From contig UQAR01000009.1 of assembly GCA_900539095.1 (NCBI GenBank), positions 1 to 41,850 on the forward strand: a stretch of 41,850 nt of DNA. The letters run 5' to 3'. Below the pieces are notes generated by a model, which had not been told where the DNA came from, did no database searches, and worked only from the letters and a program-made list of their open reading frames with translations. The position numbers were made by a program, and so were the translations under genes. Origin of the DNA: an uncultured Ruminococcus sp. (GTDB taxonomy: Bacteria > Bacillota > Clostridia > Oscillospirales > Ruminococcaceae). Position 1 is the first letter of the stretch. Every line of letters starts with the position of its first letter. This document shows, piece by piece, positions 37,812 through 41,850 of this stretch.

Positions 37812-39635
37812 TTAAAGGGACGTTATAGAACCATCAGGATAAACCATATATGGATACTCGTACCCTAAGCCGAATGGGTCACCCCACATCTGAGTACCCG
37901 TGCCGTAATCGTTTCCGTTCGGTGTCTTACCTTCCTCTATCGTTCCATGTTGCCAATTTCCGTTTTCATCTTGCCAAGACCAAGACTGACCGCCACCAGA
38001 GCCTCCGCCGTTGTTATCGGAACTACCTCCGCCATTGTTGTTGCTAGAGCCACCATTGTTATTGTCAGAGCCACCGTTGCCACCATTGTCATTGGAGTTA
38101 CCACCATTGTTGTTGCTAGAGCCGCCGTTGCCTTCGTTGTTGTTAGAGTTGCCTCCATTGTTATTGGAGTTACCTCCGCCATTGTTATTGCTAGAGCCTC
38201 CGTTGTTGGTGCTAGAGTTGCCTCCATTATTATTGGAGTTGCCGTTGTTATTATTGTCAGAAGTCTCCTCGACCTTCTTGTCCTTCTTCTCTTCCTCTGG
38301 CTTTTTCTTGATGACGAGCTTTGATGTGGCGGTCACTTCATTACCGCTGCTGTCCTTAGCCTTGTAGGTGATAGTGTATTTTCCAGCCTTGTAATCAGAT
38401 TTCTTTGCCTTACCGTCAAGCTCCGCTGTGAACTCTACACTCTCATCATAGTTATCCTTTACAGATACCCCTTTCTTGAAATCAGGGAGCTTACCACCCT
38501 CCGTTATTTCATACTTCTCCTTGATACCCGTGAATTTAGGTTTCTCACTGTCAACTACCGTTACCGTGATGTTCCAAACCTCTTCCTCTCCTGTGGCAAG
38601 CTTGATGTTAAGTGAAATGCTCTGTACGCCCAACTTGTCAAGTGTTATCTTTTCTTCGCCGCTGGCAAATGCAGCTGTGTCTATCTTATCATCGCTCAGT
38701 TTAGCAGCAAGTTCAGCTGCGGTCATTTCGCTGCCTGCCTCAAGCTCACATTCAAACACCTTAGGCTCTTTCACCTCAGCCTCAGAGCTGCTTTCCTCAG
38801 CTGCGGAAGATACTGAACTTGTGTCCGCAAGGCTGCTTGCTGTGTCTTTCTTGTCCTCGTCATTTCCGCAAGCGGTAAGAAATACCCCTCCTGCTATCGC
38901 CAAAGCTGCTGCCGCAACAATAATGTTTCTCGCCATTTTTGATACCCCTCTTTTAATAGATTTTCCAAATACTCTAACTTCAAGTGCCTTAGGCACGTCA
39001 GTTTCATTCTCCATACCCTCAAGACCGGCTCTGAGCCAGAAGAACGGAATGATACATCTGAACTTCTTGTTCTCTTCTTTCTCAAGGCGTTCTATCTCGT
39101 CACGCATTTTCTTAGACGCTCTGCTGAGCCTGCTTTTCACAGTACCCAAAGAAACTTCAAGCGTGTCTGCTATCTCCTGCAAACTCATTTCATCGTAATA
39201 CCTGAGTATCACACACATACGCTGCTCCTCAGGCAGGCTTTCAACTACCCTGCGTACACATTCGATAACGTCCTTGTTTTCAAGCAGCTCGTCAGGTATC
39301 TCGCCGTCAATGTCCTCAAGCTCGAAATCCTCGCCGTCCTCTGTCATATCTGACAGGTGCATTGGCTTTGCCTTTTTGAGATAGTCACGACAGCGGTTAG
39401 CCACTATCTGATTGAACCAAGCAGGGAACTTTTCATCATTCTCCAGCTTATCAAGGCTCGCAAAAGCTTTGATGTAGCTGTCCGAAACGATATCAAGGCT
39501 TTCTTCCTCGTCCTTAGTTATCTTCATTGCCACGAAATATGCGGCACTATTTGTTGCGAGATACAAGCCCTCCTGAGCCTTCTTGTCGCCCTGTCTCGCT
39601 TTCTGCACCAACTGTGCAAGTTCTGTCTGAGCCAT
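37812..39635 (-). CDS. ECF-like sigma factor fused to a transmembrane exported domain
   Basis: The start at 39635 (MAQTEL) follows GGGAG; one at 39653 is less likely. The 607-aa protein has sigma region 2 (about 20-90: YFVAMKITKDEEESLDIVSDSYIKAF) and region 4 with a helix-turn-helix (about 130-185: LPEEQRMCVILRYYDEMSLQ, TLEVSLGTVKSRLSRA). Then come a basic stretch, one transmembrane segment (NIIVAAAALAIAGGVFL, about 236-252) followed by TACG, and an exported part: Ser/Glu linker, two beta domains (about 285-440, one with DSEKPKFTGIKEKYEITEGG and YKAKDSSGNEVTA, Ig-like), a long Asn/Gly/Ser repeat (about 455-555) and a C-terminal WSWQDENGNW segment. Sensing outside and promoter choice inside seem to be joined in one chain. 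Confidence 0.88.
   Translation of the reverse strand: MAQTELAQLVQKARQGDKKAQEGLYLATNSAAYFVAMKITKDEEESLDIVSDSYIKAFASLDKLENDEKFPAWFNQIVANRCRDYLKKAKPMHLSDMTEDGEDFELEDIDGEIPDELLENKDVIECVRRVVESLPEEQRMCVILRYYDEMSLQEIADTLEVSLGTVKSRLSRASKKMRDEIERLEKEENKKFRCIIPFFWLRAGLEGMENETDVPKALEVRVFGKSIKRGVSKMARNIIVAAAALAIAGGVFLTACGNDEDKKDTASSLADTSSVSSAAEESSSEAEVKEPKVFECELEAGSEMTAAELAAKLSDDKIDTAAFASGEEKITLDKLGVQSISLNIKLATGEEEVWNITVTVVDSEKPKFTGIKEKYEITEGGKLPDFKKGVSVKDNYDESVEFTAELDGKAKKSDYKAGKYTITYKAKDSSGNEVTATSKLVIKKKPEEEKKDKKVEETSDNNNNGNSNNNGGNSSTNNGGSSNNNGGGNSNNNGGNSNNNEGNGGSSNNNGGNSNDNGGNGGSDNNNGGSSNNNGGGSSDNNGGGSGGGQSWSWQDENGNWQHGTIEEGKTPNGNDYGTGTQMWGDPFGLGYEYPYMVYPDGSITSL
37990..38262 (-). repeat. Low-complexity Asn/Gly/Ser coding repeat
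   Basis: Imperfect units that encode NNNGGNS- and SSNNNGG-type motifs repeat within the sigma-fusion gene. On the plus strand they read as runs of CCACCATTGTTATTG-like units. The tract is prone to length change and misassembly. Confidence 0.9.
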
Positions 39636-39750
39636 TATCAATTCTCCCGTCATTCAAAATTCTGTTCCAGAGCATACGCTGTTTTTCGTCTGAAAGTCTG
39701 CAATCATCAGCCATTTGAGAAAGAACATCGTGCAAAAATCTGCCTTTCAC
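39547..39750 (-). CDS. Short upstream gene overlapping the sigma-fusion start
   Basis: A GTG at 39750 has AAAGGAGGG just upstream, a better ribosome site than that of the sigma gene itself. The first 38 residues (MKGRFLHDVLSQMADDCRLS and SDEKQRMLWNRILNDGR) look like a real helical peptide; the rest runs in another frame over the sigma start for 89 bases and is Gly/Ser rich. It may be a leader peptide that couples or limits translation of the sigma factor. No family is recognised. Confidence 0.45.
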   Translation of the reverse strand: MKGRFLHDVLSQMADDCRLSDEKQRMLWNRILNDGRIDNGSDRTCTVGAESETGRQEGSGGLVSRNK

Positions 39751-39879
39751 ATATGCCCTCCTTTCTGCCCTCTGTCTATAAGACGATTGAAAAGCAAAAA
39801 GGTTCCCGATTTTATGAAAAAAATTTTTTATTTTTTTGCTCGGTCAACATCATTAAGAATTTATAATGTTACAGTTATC

Positions 39880-39908
39880 ATAATACACCATTTTTCGGCA
39901 AATGTCAA
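39880..39908 (-). promoter_or_regulatory. Promoter of the sigma-fusion operon
   Basis: Minus strand TTGACA (39908-39903), 17-base spacer, TATTAT (39885-39880). A leader of about 120 bases, A/T-rich with an A run, precedes the GTG at 39750. Confidence 0.75.
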
Positions 39909-39939
39909 CAGAATAAGCCGTGTTCAACATACTGAACGC

Positions 39940-39968
39940 AAAAAAACGGACGGCAAGTGACCGTCCGT
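39940..39968 (-). terminator. Terminator of the GGDEF gene
   Basis: ACGGACGG (39946-39953) pairs with CCGTCCGT (39961-39968) around CAAGTGA; on the minus strand the stem is followed by T7. It separates the GGDEF gene from the sigma-fusion operon. Confidence 0.85.
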
Positions 39969-39979
39969 TCTTATTATAT

Positions 39980-41801
39980 CTATTTTCTGTCCTTGTGCCT
40001 AGCACGCTTGTTTGCATACATCGCCTTGTCAGCCTGTTCAAACATCTCTTCCACTTCATGGATATCTACAATGCGTTTGCACACGCCGCCAATGCTTACC
40101 GCCGCCTCAAAATCGTTGCCGGCGTATTTGTTGTAAACGTCAAGCCTGTCATTCACCCGTGTCGCAAAACGCTCAGGGTAGTTGTCGTCATAATCATTGC
40201 AGCCCAGTATGACAAACTCGTCGCCGCCTATCCTTGCACATATCTCGTGGTTCTTCTCAGCCGCCATGAAAGCGTCTGCAATGGCTTTTATGGCAATGTC
40301 GCCTCTGTTGTGACCGTGTTCGTCATTTATCCTCTTCAATCCGTCAAGGTCGCCGATAGCGATAAAGAACTTGTTCTTAGGGTCAGCCATTCTGTCTATA
40401 AGCGGCTGGATATTCCGCTCAATGCCAATTCTGGAATAAACGCCTGTGAGAGCGTCACGAACCGCAAGGTTCGCAATGGAATTTTGTATTCTCATGGATT
40501 CAAGGGCATTGTTTATGTGCTTTGTCCAGTTGCGGTAGGTGATATCAATGACTTTTATTTCGCTGCCGAATGACAGCACCGCATAGCCAAGGCATCTTCT
40601 GATAAAATGCACCGGCGTGATGAAAAATGCACATGGCGATTCACGCTCATCATCAAGGTCAGGGAATATCTCGCTGCGGTCAAAGACCTCATGGAGAGTT
40701 CTGCTATTCTTGCCATAGGAGCGTATGTAAAGAATCATCTTGTCAGTGTAGCCTTCCGCCGGAGGAGTAACATCGCCCACGACTTCGTTTTCACCAAGGC
40801 TGTTTTCATTCAAGCAAAGATAGAACTTTTTCCAACCAAGAATAAGGTACAGAAAATACTGTATCTTAGCCATAAGGTCCTCAGCGTTCTTTGCACACGC
40901 CATATCCTCTATCATATTGCTGTTAAGAAAATCGTGATAGTTTATCCTGTCATTGGCAGTCATGTAGTCACGCTTTGTGTAGTTGTAATCCTCCTGACAG
41001 CCACATGACGAACCTATCTCCACCTTGCCGCCGTCCTTGATAAGTCCCTCCGGCTCAACGCCTCTCATTCGTGCGTCAACGGTTATGACAGCGTTCTCAC
41101 CAGCCTCAAAAAGCGGCGGAGAACATGACGTTACCGAAGGCACACACGCTGTAGCCTCATCAATGGCGTCATATCCCACGACCCTCATATCCTCAGGCAC
41201 TCTCAGACCGTTTTTCTGATACTCATGGATAACGCCAATGGCCATATAGTCGCCGCAGCAGATGATAGCGTCAGGCTTTTTACGTCTGCCATAAATAATG
41301 TGGTTAGCGACCTGAGCGGCTTTGTCATACCAAAAACCGCCGTCAAAGCAAATGAAATCATCGTCTATCTCGATGCCGTGCTTAGTGAGTGCACGTTTAT
41401 ATCCCGCCAGTCTGTATCTCGTAGTAGCGACCTCCTCAGGTCCGCTGAGAAACAGTATCTTTTTGCAGCCGTGCTCAACGATAAGGTGTTCCGTGAGCCT
41501 CATGAATGGCAGCTCGTCACGGGTGAACACACTCTCATAATCTTTATATTTACGGTCAAGAAACACAACAGGGGCGTGGCATTTTTCGTCTATATCCTTA
41601 CATATCTTTTCGAACAGTCCCGGCATTTTCAGGGTATCGCCCAAAACTATGACGCTGTCCAGCTTATCGTAATTTATGGCGTCATAGATCTGTTTTTCGC
41701 CATGTACGAAATCATTCAAAAAGGATTCTTTAACAAAGCTTGTGAAGATAAGCACATCATAGTCAAGCTCGAAAGCTTTAGTCATTATACCCTTCAGAAT
41801 C
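39980..41801 (-). CDS. Periplasmic-binding-fold plus GGDEF diguanylate cyclase-like protein, 5' truncated
   Basis: About 606 genuine residues remain; the first ten (MGSEMCIRDR) are translated adapter. The N-terminal part is a LacI-type sugar-binding (PBP1) fold without its start: LDSVIVLGDTLKMPG, HAPVVFLDRKY, LIVEHGCKKILFLSGP, PDAIICCGDYMAIGVIHEYQKNG and RVVGYDAIDEA. A middle helical/GAF-like region follows (about 290-440). The C-terminal GGDEF domain has RDALTGVYSR, FIAIGDLDGLKRINDEHGHNRGD, and an intact GGDEF motif (RIGGDEFVILG), so c-di-GMP synthesis is possible. Since the sensor fold lacks a membrane anchor in what is seen, it may sense a cytoplasmic sugar. Confidence 0.88.
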
Positions 41802-41850
41802 CTGTCTCTTATACACATCTCCGAGCCCACGAGACTAAGGCGAATCTCGT
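41802..41850 (+). other. Sequencing adapter with i7 index, not genomic
   Basis: From 41802 the sequence is the Nextera mosaic end (CTGTCTCTTATACACATCT), then CCGAGCCCACGAGAC, then TAAGGCGA (41836-41843), which equals the N701 i7 index, and ATCTCGT of the flow-cell primer. The genomic sequence ends at about 41801. Confidence 0.97.

Noticed and set aside
37947..38367. Long plus-strand frames opposite the Asn/Gly/Ser tract (Val/Thr- or Leu/Pro-rich)
   Set aside because: They are mirror frames of a low-complexity coding repeat in the sigma-fusion gene, with no ribosome site.

Overview
The window looks like one assembled contig from a low-to-mid GC Firmicute of the Clostridia class, most like a Ruminococcus-type gut bacterium. 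The reasons are consensus AGGAGG ribosome sites, TTGACA-17-TATAAT promoters, a one-protein ECF sigma factor with an extracytoplasmic domain, and phage genes of the PBSX/A118/N4-gp56/Gp15/XkdX types. I could not search a database, so the genus is an inference. Both ends are sequencing adapter (1-37 and 41802-41850), so the outermost genes on each side are cut and the real DNA is about 38-41801.

Host DNA lies outside 2718-37680. On the left are a truncated amino-acid ABC transporter lipoprotein, a CYTH protein, a TtcA-family tRNA thiolation enzyme and tRNA-Thr(GGT). On the right are a sigma-70 family factor fused to a membrane-anchored Asn/Gly/Ser-rich exported part, and a truncated sugar-binding-fold GGDEF protein.

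The centre is a complete-looking 34.9 kb siphovirus-type prophage in the 3' half of tRNA-Thr, bounded by a perfect 46-bp direct repeat (2718-2763 and 37635-37680). From left to right it has: a leftward integration/lysogeny block (tyrosine integrase, DUF4041/T5orf172 protein, small membrane protein, ImmA-like protein, repressor); an operator region and a rightward Cro-like gene; small early genes; a recombination/replication block (Rad50-like ATPase, RecT, metallo-beta-lactamase-fold protein, SSB, Lin1244-type replication protein, RusA); an ArpU-like late regulator; and a 1.36 kb non-structural gap packed with promoters, hairpins and terminators. Then come packaging, head, tail, tail-tip, holin and CHAP endolysin genes, and a right-end XRE/ImmA pair with its own promoter.

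Four things stand out. (1) At 4072-4218 a consensus promoter and a T7 terminator bracket a short plus-strand RNA with two hairpins that carry the identical heptaloop CTGTCAA. (2) At 16696-17130 there is a Fst/par-like arrangement: a small RNA and a 53-aa membrane peptide gene run toward one shared bidirectional terminator. (3) At 21776-22747 the minor capsid (MuF-like) protein ends in a toxin-like domain, overlaps an immunity-like gene and is followed by a DUF2829/Tad2-family anti-Thoeris candidate; an internal sigma-A-type promoter and terminators make this a moron cassette. (4) The tail-tip gene at 33245-34639 ends in a DUF6273/C-type-lectin-like domain with a run of NNC codons, as in diversity-generating retroelement targets, but no reverse transcriptase is in the window.
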